64,000 nucleotides of DNA. It comes from an uncultured Clostridia bacterium. Its GTDB lineage: Bacteria; Bacillota; Clostridia; Oscillospirales; Acutalibacteraceae. Positions 1-7,900 of the stretch are shown here, in pieces (the first letter of the stretch is position 1; each line of letters opens with the position of its first letter). The notes beneath the pieces are model-generated. The model worked only from the letters and a program-made list of their open reading frames with translations. It searched no databases and was not told the origin of the DNA. The DNA is taken from NCBI GenBank assembly GCA_904399395.1, contig CAJFPJ010000011.1, positions 1-64,000 on the forward strand. The letters run 5' to 3'. Both the position numbers and the translations under genes were made by a program.

Positions 1-224
1 GCATCCTCCCCATTTTCCTCTGCTGCCGGAGTCGCTCCCAGAAGCACTGTGGCATCTTCCCCAGCGCTTTCCTCTGTAGGGGCCTGAGGTAGCAGAACCG
101 TAGCGTCCTCTCCACCATCACCATCTGCCCCCGGATTCCACCGAATCCGGAACGGTTCGCCGCAGTTCACACAAAAAGCGGCTTCATCCGGATTAGGCTT
201 TCCGCATTGCGTACAATATTTCAA
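1..224 (-). CDS. Zinc-ribbon protein with acidic Thr repeats (3' end outside window)
   Basis: The reading frame opens with a TTG at 224-222, placed about 8 nt after a GGAGGG ribosome site, and runs off the left window edge, so the C-terminus is missing. The first 25 residues hold two CxxC knuckles (YCTQCGK and FCVNCGE), a classic zinc ribbon. After that comes a low-complexity acidic stretch in which GEDATVLL occurs twice and starts a third time at the window edge. It is the last visible gene of the type VII operon that starts with the EssC-like ATPase. Because the operon encodes a Thr kinase and two FHA proteins, the repeated Thr in an acidic context may be a phosphorylation and FHA-docking site. 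That role is inference; the zinc ribbon is directly visible. Confidence 0.75.
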   Translation of the reverse strand, partial: MKYCTQCGKPNPDEAAFCVNCGEPFRIRWNPGADGDGGEDATVLLPQAPTEESAGEDATVLLGATPAAEENGED

Positions 225-244
225 ATGGTTTCCCTCCTTTTGTA

Positions 245-433
245 TCAATGAAATTCATCTTGTTTCACAGCAGGCCCATATTCGTCATCAAAGCGTTTTT
301 TCAACTTTTTACCTCGAGAGGCAAGCACTGCTTTCACAACGATCATCGTCACTGCAAAAATCCCAAAACAGATAAATCCACCATAAAACATCCACTCGCC
401 GGGCGTCCAGCCTGCATATGGCATTACATCCAT
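245..433 (-). CDS. Small single-pass membrane protein of the type VII operon
   Basis: This 62-residue protein begins at an ATG preceded by GAGGTG at good spacing and lies 16 nt after the kinase gene in the same direction, 20 nt before the zinc-ribbon gene. It has a short polar N-terminus, one strongly hydrophobic segment at about residues 17-37, then a Lys/Arg-rich stretch (GKKLKKR) followed by acidic residues. By the positive-inside rule the N-terminus would face out and the tail would sit in the cytoplasm. I do not recognise a family. Size and topology recall the small membrane subunits of type VII systems (EssA class), but there is no sequence argument for that identity. Confidence 0.7.
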   Translation of the reverse strand: MDVMPYAGWTPGEWMFYGGFICFGIFAVTMIVVKAVLASRGKKLKKRFDDEYGPAVKQDEFH

Positions 434-449
434 CTTACTTCACCTCATC

Positions 450-2510
450 TTAGTCGTTGTAAAGCCAGCCGCCGTCGATAATCTGCTGCATCATGGTTTC
501 CAAAACCTGCATCTCCGCGTCGCTGACCCCATCATTTTTAGCCTTTTGATAATATGCCACGGCCTTTTCATAATTTTCCTGCACCTTTGTATAATCACGT
601 TCTTCCTCCGGTTGGCCATTTTCTACAGTGCCATACAGGATAGCCAGCCGCATATATGGGCGATAATCCTCCGGAAGTTCATCTCTGAGCTCTAAAAGAA
701 TATTTTCTGCCTCTTCATATCGTTCCAACATCTGATACAAGGCCGCAATATTCAGCCGTACAGCCGCAGAACGATTCCCCTGTTTCATAACCAGCTCATA
801 GCATTCCAAGGCCTTTTTGCAGTCGCTTTTTAGATCGCCGTTTTCTGTCTGAGCCCTGCGCATATATGCGGCGCCCAAAGCAGTCAATACCGGACCGTTC
901 TTTTCCGACGCAATTGTGTTGCGAGCTTCTTCCAGAACAGCAATCTCCTTATCCGGCTGCTCCCCTAGCCTGTATGCCCTGGCACACAAAATATACGCCC
1001 TCTGTCGCAGCGTTTCACTGGAAGTCGAACGCACAGCTTCCATAAATTTTTCCGCAGCCGGCTGCCATTGGCCGGCCGCCAGTTCCAATTCCGCCTGCAC
1101 CAGGGTAACGGAATCTGTATCCAGCCCTAGAGAAACAGCTTCATCCAAAATTTTCTCCGCTTCCTCTGTCTGCTGCATACGCGCCAAGGCGATGGCATAG
1201 TCCCTGTAATACTCCGGGTTCTCCGTATTCCGGGCAACTGCCTCCTTGTAATATTCTACTGCATTCAGATAGCTTTCTTGTTCGAACCAAGCGTTTCCGA
1301 TCATAAAATAGATTCCCGAAGCTGCTTCGGGATCCTCTTCCATAGCCGTTTCCAAGCCAGGGTTTGTCAAAATCATGCGTCCATATTGAACACAAGCCTC
1401 GTACTCCCCTTGCTCTACATAGGCCAGCAGCTTTTCATAATACGCAGGGATCTTCGTACTGAAAAGATTGATAGCCTCGTCATAGAGAGAAATTGCCTCC
1501 TCATAGTCTCCGTTTTCTCCCGCCGCCTGGCCCTGCGCTACCAGGACACCATATCGCTCTTCTTTTTCCACACCCATCTGCCGATATCCGAAAAAAGAAA
1601 GGAGCAAAGAGCCCACCAGCAGAGCAGAAAACACCACTGTAACGGTATGCTGCGCCGCCCTGTGATGGGTATAGCGTTTATCCAGCTTACGCAGGTCGCA
1701 GAATACCCGCAGCAACTCCGCCGCCGTCTGATACCGACGGTTGGGATCCGGCTGCATCATTCGTTCCACCACTTCTAGAAGCGCCTGACTGTAAGGCAGC
1801 CCCAGAGAAGTAATCGGGGTTACGGGGCCGGTGGATTTTTCCGGCTTTCTGCCGGAAAGAAGGTGGTATAAAGTAGCCCCCAAGCTGTATATATCGGAAC
1901 GGGCATCTAAAGGAGCCGCCATCTGAAAGCTATAGGAAGCGCCTGTTGCGTTTCCCTGAGGAGGAGGCGAAGCATTCAGATACTGCTCCGGCGGAGCGTA
2001 TCCGGCGCTCATACCGCTGATCTGGCTGCTGCCCTGCCCATCCAGAGAAATATTGAAATCGATTAAACACACATTCCCCTGAGGGGTAATCATAATATTC
2101 TGAGGCTTTATATCGCTATGTATGATCGGAGGAACCAACCCGTGCAGATATACCAGCGCCTCACACAACTGTCTGGCCCACAGAATAATCTGCTTTTGCT
2201 GGATACGGTAGCCCTGCTTAATGTAATAGTCTAGCGACTGGCCCTCGATGAAATCGATAACGGTGTAAACCCCCCCATCTATTTCAAGGAAATCATAGAC
2301 CTGTGGCAGATAGGTGTGTTTTATACGTTTCAGGATATCTGCTTCTGCCCGGGCGTTTATTCGGGCGGCCACCTCATCTTTGATTTTTTTGACCACTACA
2401 TACCGTCTTAGACGAAGATGATACGCTTTATATACAACGCCTGTGCCACCGGCCCCAATTTCTCCCACGATCTGATAAACGTTTCCCAGAATGTCTCCCC
2501 GATTCAGCAT
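450..2510 (-). CDS. Membrane Ser/Thr protein kinase with TPR repeats
   Basis: A protein kinase domain fills residues 1-275. It shows the glycine loop GAGGTGVVYKA (19-29), the VVVKKIK lysine region (about 38-44), a catalytic loop HSDIKPQN (131-138) in which HRD reads HSD, and DFN instead of DFG (151-153). The catalytic Asp, Lys and Asn are present, so activity is plausible. A hydrophobic helix at about 288-307 follows, then a long helical region to the C-terminus with TPR-type repeats, probably extracellular. An upstream GTG at 2534 is in frame, but the AAAGGGGAG site sits 9 nt before the ATG at 2510, so I chose 2510 (686 residues). The order kinase-helix-outer helical domain matches the layout of EssB/YukC, whose kinase fold is inactive; this protein may fill that place or phosphorylate the operon's FHA partners. 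Confidence 0.88.
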   Translation of the reverse strand: MLNRGDILGNVYQIVGEIGAGGTGVVYKAYHLRLRRYVVVKKIKDEVAARINARAEADILKRIKHTYLPQVYDFLEIDGGVYTVIDFIEGQSLDYYIKQGYRIQQKQIILWARQLCEALVYLHGLVPPIIHSDIKPQNIMITPQGNVCLIDFNISLDGQGSSQISGMSAGYAPPEQYLNASPPPQGNATGASYSFQMAAPLDARSDIYSLGATLYHLLSGRKPEKSTGPVTPITSLGLPYSQALLEVVERMMQPDPNRRYQTAAELLRVFCDLRKLDKRYTHHRAAQHTVTVVFSALLVGSLLLSFFGYRQMGVEKEERYGVLVAQGQAAGENGDYEEAISLYDEAINLFSTKIPAYYEKLLAYVEQGEYEACVQYGRMILTNPGLETAMEEDPEAASGIYFMIGNAWFEQESYLNAVEYYKEAVARNTENPEYYRDYAIALARMQQTEEAEKILDEAVSLGLDTDSVTLVQAELELAAGQWQPAAEKFMEAVRSTSSETLRQRAYILCARAYRLGEQPDKEIAVLEEARNTIASEKNGPVLTALGAAYMRRAQTENGDLKSDCKKALECYELVMKQGNRSAAVRLNIAALYQMLERYEEAENILLELRDELPEDYRPYMRLAILYGTVENGQPEEERDYTKVQENYEKAVAYYQKAKNDGVSDAEMQVLETMMQQIIDGGWLYND

Positions 2511-2597
2511 GGGATAGTTCTCCCCTTTCCTCACGATATTTGCTCATTTCTGCATTCTGCCACGCTTTCAAGATATTGCGGGGCCTTACCTTGCTTC

Positions 2598-3854
2598 CTA
2601 ATCTTCGAAAACAAACACAAAAATTTCATCTGCAAAAGAGATTCTATCCTGCGAGCTGAGGCGAATTTCTTTCTGCGGCTCAATCTCTTTGCCATTCACA
2701 TAGGTCTTATTAAGAGAATTCCGATCCACAAGAAAATATGCGTCTTCCCTATGAAGGATGTCCGCATGATGGCGGCTCACCGCCGGATTGCCAGAAATGC
2801 AGTAATCCACGCTGTCCTTTCGTTTTCCAATACGCACAACGGGGCCTTCCAGTGGGATCTTCTCACCGGTCTGGGAATAAATGAGAAATCCTTTTTTCTG
2901 CACCGCTACCTTACGGGCTTCTTCCGCCTGGCGGGCCTCCTCTGCCTTACGCGCCTCTTCCGCTTGGCGAACTTCCTCTGCCTTACGCGCTTCTTCCGCT
3001 TGGCGGGCCTCCTCTGCCTTACGGGCTTCTTCCGCTCGGCGGGCTTCCTCTGCCTTACGTGCCTCTTCCGCTTGGCGAACTTCCTCCGCTTTACGTGCTT
3101 CTTCCGCTTGGCGGGCTTCCTCTGTTTTACGCGCTTCTTCTGCCTGGCGGGCTTCCTCCGCCTTACGCGCTTCTTCCGCTTGGCGGGCTTCTTCGATCTT
3201 AAAATCCGCTGCAACCGCAGCCGCCTGGTTCCTGAATTGAACAGCATCAGAAATCAGAACTGTTCCGCCCTTTGCAGACGTCTGCCCGGTGGAAGCCGCC
3301 TGTGGAACATAGTAACCGCCAGCAGTCCTGTTTCCCATCGTTTGTAGCAGCCCCTGAAATTCCTTTACCGAGAATACCGTATGAGTCTGCAGGTACTGAC
3401 GAATGGGCTGCAGCCAGCCGCTCTCCACCCCGGAAAAGGAACCTCTGGCGAGAATCTGCTGGAACAAACGCCGAAATCCACCGCCCTTATACCCCTCGAT
3501 AGGGATATAACAAAAAAGCACACCCCTTTCAGAAAGAAAGATTGTCTCCGGCTCGGCGGAAAGTTCCTGGGAAATACCGGCGGACTCAAGCACAAGGCCG
3601 GCAGTTGTCAACTGCTGGCCTAAAGCGAGAAAAGCCTCACGCGCCATGGGTCTTCTCAGCAATTCTGACAAAGGACGGCCCTGAGCCACATAATAATCCA
3701 GGAACCGGAGCTCCTCCCGAATCTCTACCCGGCAAGGGGCCAGGCCCGGTATGCGTTCTGTTATGCTCAGCTTCTGAAAATCCAACATAACGCCAGGCTG
3801 TAATATAATGGAAAAAACGCCTGTCTCTCTATTCATTCTGCACTGTAGTTCCAT
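2598..3854 (-). CDS. FHA-domain protein with N-terminal DUF6382-like region and long EA(R/K) repeat
   Basis: The 418-residue protein has three parts. Residues 1-175 form a globular region with motifs such as LDYYVAQGRPLSELL, resembling the DUF6382 domain found in front of FHA domains in Firmicutes. Residues 220-315 are sixteen perfect-register hexapeptides of the type AEEARK/AEEARQ, predicted to make a rigid charged helix. Residues 330-418 are an FHA domain with the phosphothreonine-binding signatures RIGKR, SRHHA and NKTYVNG. The ATG at 3854 follows AAGGAG at 9 nt. It lies between the coiled-coil gene and the kinase gene and is likely a phospho-reader coupling the kinase to the secretion machine. 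The DUF6382 assignment is from memory of the family and is less certain than the FHA call. Confidence 0.85.
   Translation of the reverse strand: MELQCRMNRETGVFSIILQPGVMLDFQKLSITERIPGLAPCRVEIREELRFLDYYVAQGRPLSELLRRPMAREAFLALGQQLTTAGLVLESAGISQELSAEPETIFLSERGVLFCYIPIEGYKGGGFRRLFQQILARGSFSGVESGWLQPIRQYLQTHTVFSVKEFQGLLQTMGNRTAGGYYVPQAASTGQTSAKGGTVLISDAVQFRNQAAAVAADFKIEEARQAEEARKAEEARQAEEARKTEEARQAEEARKAEEVRQAEEARKAEEARRAEEARKAEEARQAEEARKAEEVRQAEEARKAEEARQAEEARKVAVQKKGFLIYSQTGEKIPLEGPVVRIGKRKDSVDYCISGNPAVSRHHADILHREDAYFLVDRNSLNKTYVNGKEIEPQKEIRLSSQDRISFADEIFVFVFED
2910..3197 (-). repeat. Sixteen 18-bp coding repeats (eight 36-bp pairs)
   Basis: Inside the FHA gene, 288 bp are built of sixteen 18-bp units encoding (A/T/I)EE(A/V)R(K/Q/R). 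Units ending in K and Q alternate almost strictly, giving a 36-bp higher-order period that suggests expansion by duplication of unit pairs. Synonymous changes (cgc/cgg/cgt, gcc/gct) separate the copies, so the array is not freshly amplified. The product should be a straight single alpha-helix or coiled coil about 14 nm long. Confidence 0.93.
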
Positions 3855-3870
3855 GTCGTTTACTCCTTCT

Positions 3871-4248
3871 TCATACTCTCTGTTTCAGGGGGGCTTCTTC
3901 CTGGAACAGCTTGCGCAGTTGCTCTGTGGAACCCGGTGAAGATATCTCCGGGAGGTAAAATCCTGTCCCCAGACCGCGCGCCTTTTCCACCAATTTCTTT
4001 TCCAAGGCTTCATATTTCTGCATGCTGGGTTCTAAAAAGCTGCCGGCCTTTCTCATTCTGCCTTCTGTTTCTTCCAGACCTCTTGTAAGCTTCTGCAGAG
4101 AGGAATGTATTTCTCGATCCAACCTCAGGGCCGGATCCAAGTTAAGGGAGGCCAGCATGGAAGATGCCTCCCGAATAAGCTGAAGACATTCATACGCCTG
4201 CGCCGAAAGCTCCTCCCCCCAGCCGGTTTGGATTCGTATTTCCGCCAC
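3871..4248 (-). CDS. Helical type VII operon protein, 125 aa, unknown family
   Basis: I place the start at the GTG of 4248-4246, because AAAGGAGG ends 9 nt upstream; in-frame codons further upstream have no ribosome site. The protein is almost entirely helical with a coiled-coil pattern (about residues 15-95), and a Pro/Ser/Gly-rich link before a short C-terminal helix. A tryptophan lies early (TGWGEEL). Length and helicity resemble WXG100 or LXG-partner proteins, but the Trp sits near the N-terminus and not in the hairpin turn. It sits between the WXG100-like gene and the FHA gene, 17 nt upstream of the latter, so it is surely part of the operon. No function is assigned. Confidence 0.7.
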   Translation of the reverse strand: MAEIRIQTGWGEELSAQAYECLQLIREASSMLASLNLDPALRLDREIHSSLQKLTRGLEETEGRMRKAGSFLEPSMQKYEALEKKLVEKARGLGTGFYLPEISSPGSTEQLRKLFQEEAPLKQRV

Positions 4249-4317
4249 GATTGCTTTCCTCCTTTCCGACCTTTTGCTTTCACCGCAATTTCTTCGGGCC
4301 AACTGCCGAAAAGAGCT

Positions 4318-4617
4318 TTAAAACAGTCCGCCGCCCTCTAAAAGGGAAGTTTCCTGCAAAAGCTCCGCTTCCACCCGCAGCCGCGCACCTTTATCAGAGA
4401 TGTCTCCTGCTAAGGCCTCTGCCAGACGGCTTTCCTGTTCCAACTCAGAGGAGATTCTTTCCAGCGCTTGCAAAAGATATGTCGTTTCTTCTGAGCGCCA
4501 AGCCTGGCGTATTCCGTCCCTGAGCGCTTCTGCCTTCTCGGCCGCAGCCTGCAGATTTTCCTTGCAGACCAAAAGCATTTGTTCCTGTCGTCTCAGTTCC
4601 GCCGCTTCCAGACTCAT
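4318..4617 (-). CDS. WXG100-like small secreted protein (WRS variant)
   Basis: The ATG at 4617 follows GGGAGG at 8 nt; a longer in-frame extension upstream has no ribosome site. The 99-residue product is two long helices joined near residue 38-41 by AWRS, which corresponds to the WXG turn of the ESAT-6/WXG100 family with the Gly replaced by Ser. Such proteins form helical hairpin dimers and are exported by EssC ATPases, often as partners of larger effectors. Its place between the EsaB-like gene and the rest of the core operon is typical for an EsxA/YukE-type subunit. The divergence from the motif keeps this below certainty. Confidence 0.68.
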   Translation of the reverse strand: MSLEAAELRRQEQMLLVCKENLQAAAEKAEALRDGIRQAWRSEETTYLLQALERISSELEQESRLAEALAGDISDKGARLRVEAELLQETSLLEGGGLF

Positions 4618-4678
4618 ATTAACCGCCTCCCTTTTTATCCGTTCTGCCAGAATTCTTTGTGGACCCTTAAGCCGCCCG

Positions 4679-4945
4679 TTACAGCAAAAGCAACTGCTTC
4701 CCGTTTTCCCATCCAATCTCTCTGGGGGTCACAGCTCCGCTGTATATGTTGCCGCTCTTTCTGTCGCATAGAACAGAATTTCCGTCTGAGATATAACTGC
4801 CGGGCTCCATTTCCTCCAAGATTTTAGAAAGAAGAAGAGAGAGCTCATGGATGCGGAGATCCAATGGAATGCGTATTTCATACCGTTTTTCCACAGCAGG
4901 AACAAAGAGCTCCGCCAAAATTTTTTCCTGCACGCCTTCACGCAT
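4679..4945 (-). CDS. EsaB/YukD-like ubiquitin-fold protein
   Basis: This 88-residue protein has the spacing of the YukD family: a beta hairpin with VEKRYEIRIPLDLRIHELSLLLSKIL, then a turn and a C-terminal DxKSG...NGKQLLLL strand, as in ubiquitin-like folds. EsaB/YukD is a small cytosolic accessory of Firmicute type VII secretion. Its ATG overlaps the stop of the EssC-like gene in an ATGCGTGA arrangement, and its GGAGG ribosome site lies within the end of that gene, so the two are translationally coupled. The context makes the call stronger than the sequence alone. Confidence 0.8.
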   Translation of the reverse strand: MREGVQEKILAELFVPAVEKRYEIRIPLDLRIHELSLLLSKILEEMEPGSYISDGNSVLCDRKSGNIYSGAVTPREIGWENGKQLLLL

Positions 4946-7900
4946 CCTGATCGCCTCCTTCTTCGGTAGCCAATAGTTTCATGAGAGAAGCTTTTCCATC
5001 CTCTACCAAATAGCCAAAGTCCTCGCCAATGTTTTCATACAGTCTGCGGTCAGGTCTTACTTTCAGCTGAAACTGATCCGCAATGCCCCCGCCAACCCAA
5101 ACAGCGTTATTGAACACAGCTTGCTTTTTAAACCACGGCCGGAAGGAAAAAGAGGAAATTCCACTCACTGCTTCTGAGAGGATAAAGAATACCCCCAAGG
5201 GAATCTCGCACTTTTCCATTAGCACATGGAGTTTATCCTTGGAATCCTCAGAAAGCTGATCAAAAACATTGTTCACACCGTTAACTATGTACAGCCGGGG
5301 CGGATATACAGGCGCTTCTCCTCCCGCTTCTCGTATTTCCTTGGCTGTATTGTGACGGTGGACAAGTTCTCCGAAAAGCTCCACCACAGCCTCATTGAGC
5401 GCATCCCCGCCGCTGCAATAAGCCGCAGCGCCCACTCCTGCAGCAGAAGAGTCCCCATCCAAAACTGTAACTTGAAGACCTCCACGCATAGAGACTGTCT
5501 GCGCTAATGCCCTGATAAAATCCGGGCATCCAGACTGCGAAAGCACATAATGGATCGGCCTGCTTCTGAGAGGCAGCACGGCCACAGCCAGCGTATCTTT
5601 TATTACACCTACGGGATAGCGAAGATTCTCACTGTCAATAGAATCCCGCACAAAAGCAGGTGTAACTTTCTCCGGCAGAATGGGCACACGGGGAGCACCG
5701 GGGCCGCTGTAACTTTCTGCCAGCGCCGCGCAGAAAGCCCGCACCGCGGGTACCGGATCTTCCGCTACCGAAGCCGTCTGGAATTCATAGACCCGATCCA
5801 GTTTCACAAGCCCTCTACCCTTGCCGTGAGCAGGGATAACACCCTCTGTGGAGCCCAGAACGCCACTGTATTCTGAGTCGTCATTCATCTGCAGCATGAA
5901 AATTTGGCTGAAATTCTGCAGAGTCCTGTAGCGTACCGCATTGGTATTGAGAGCTGTAATTACAAAAAGAATACCATATTTAGAGCCTTCACGGAACAAA
6001 AGAGCTGCTTTGGATTCCAGTTCCTCATAGGATTCGCAGAATCCCGCATAGTTCTGGATCACCGTCACAACATAGGGCAAAATCTTCCCCGATGAGCGGT
6101 TATAAGAATCCAGATCTCCTCCAAACTCAGCACAAAGCCTCTTGCGGCGTTCCAGCTCTTCCCCCAGCATCTTGAAAAGGTTTTGGATCTTTTCACCATC
6201 GTACGAAAAGAGCACGTCGCCCACTTGGGGAGCTTTTGCAAAAGCCCGTAAAGTTTCCGAGCCGAAATCCAAGAGGTACACATGAAGGCTGCGTGCGTCA
6301 CGAGCTTTGAGCAAGCCATAGAGCATAGTGGTGATAAAGGTGCTTTTCCCACCTCTCGCCGCTCCGTATATTACAGCGTTCCCCTCTGCAGAAAGAGGAA
6401 TCGTAAGGGGAAATTGTCTCTGATTGGCCGGATCATCTGCTTCGCCGATTACAGGCTCAAGCCCCTGCATGGCGGAAGGCGCATACCGCGCGCCGTACCG
6501 CTTAAGCAGATCTTCCAACAGAATCATCTTCTGAAGCGGAGGCATCCACATAGGCCTTGTGTGCACGCCTTCTTCTTCTGCCATACGGGAAAGATATTGG
6601 ACTATTGTATCCAGCTGTTTGGCACTGCCCCGCTTTTTCTTCAGGGCAGCCTGACGCACCACATGACCCACGCTGTCCAGAACAGAGACAGATTGATCCC
6701 TTTCTGTTTCAGGCCTTTCAGCAGGAGTATAGGGTGCGCCCGCCCACGCGGACTGCCCTAGTTCAAAAATCTCATTATAACCCACCTGCAGGTAAAAACG
6801 GCCTGTTTGGGTGAGCTCTGCCGCATCGGGGCGTTTGAGCATATCCATACTATCGCTTTTTTCCTGCACTTTCAGGCAGACTCTGAAGCGGCTGTTGCTC
6901 CAGATCTGGTCATCCACCACGCCGCTGGGCTTCTGTGTAGCCAGAATCAGGTGCACACCCAAGCTGCGGCCGATTCTGGCCGCGCTCACCAGCTCTCGCA
7001 TAAAATCCGGCTGCTGCGTTTTCAGCTCTGCAAATTCGTCGGAAATAATGAAAAGATGCTGCAAAGGCTCTGAAACAGTGCCTTCCCGATAGAGCTGCTG
7101 ATATTTATAGATATCGATATTGCTCACATGGATTTTTCGGCTCACATCCTGAAAAATCGCCTGGCGGCGCTTTAGTTCACTCTGAATGGAAATCAGGGAA
7201 CGATTCACTGCCGCTCCATCCAAGTTGGTAATAATTCCCACCGTATGGGGCAACTTCTCAAAGGCCTTAGCCATACCGCCGCCCTTATAGTCGATCAAAA
7301 TGAACGCCACCTCATTGGGGTGGTAATTCACCGCCAGAGAGAGTATATAGGTGATAATAAATTCGCTTTTTCCGGAACCCGTCATGCCCGCTACCAGGCC
7401 ATGTGGACCATGAATTTTCTCGTGGAGATCCAGCGTGAAAAGATTCCCATCCTCGCCGGCGCCCACTTCTGTGGCAAGAGAACGGGTAGGGTCGTGTTCC
7501 TTCCAGCGAGTGAGCACGTTCAAATGTTCCACCTTGCCCACACCAAACATGTTCAGGAAGGTAAGCATAGTGGGAAGCTCTCTTTTGGAAGAAGCTGTCT
7601 GCAAAAAGGTATTGCTCAGCTTCACGGCCAAATCCCGGCAAGGACCTCTCATGTAAACATCAGGGGAAAAAGGCAGGCTCCTTCCATAAATATCCTCCTG
7701 GTCATATAGAAGGGCGTCTGCTCCATGAAGCTCCACCACCTTGGCACATTCCTTCGGAAGGAATCGCAGCTCGTCATAGAGGACAATAAGAGAAAATCCC
7801 CGGCACTCCTTTTCTGCAAGAACCTGGCGGACAATCTCCGCCTGGCTGCCCAGACTCCTATCTGCCACAAAGATTACATACCAAGGCAGCGGATCTCCTC

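Noticed and set aside
2910..3197. Possible CRISPR array
   Set aside because: The 18/36-bp repeats have no spacers and encode a continuous hexapeptide repeat.
2881..3240. Open frame on the plus strand with repeated ALRASSAW-type residues
   Set aside because: It is the antisense reading of the AEEARK repeat in the FHA gene; no ribosome site.
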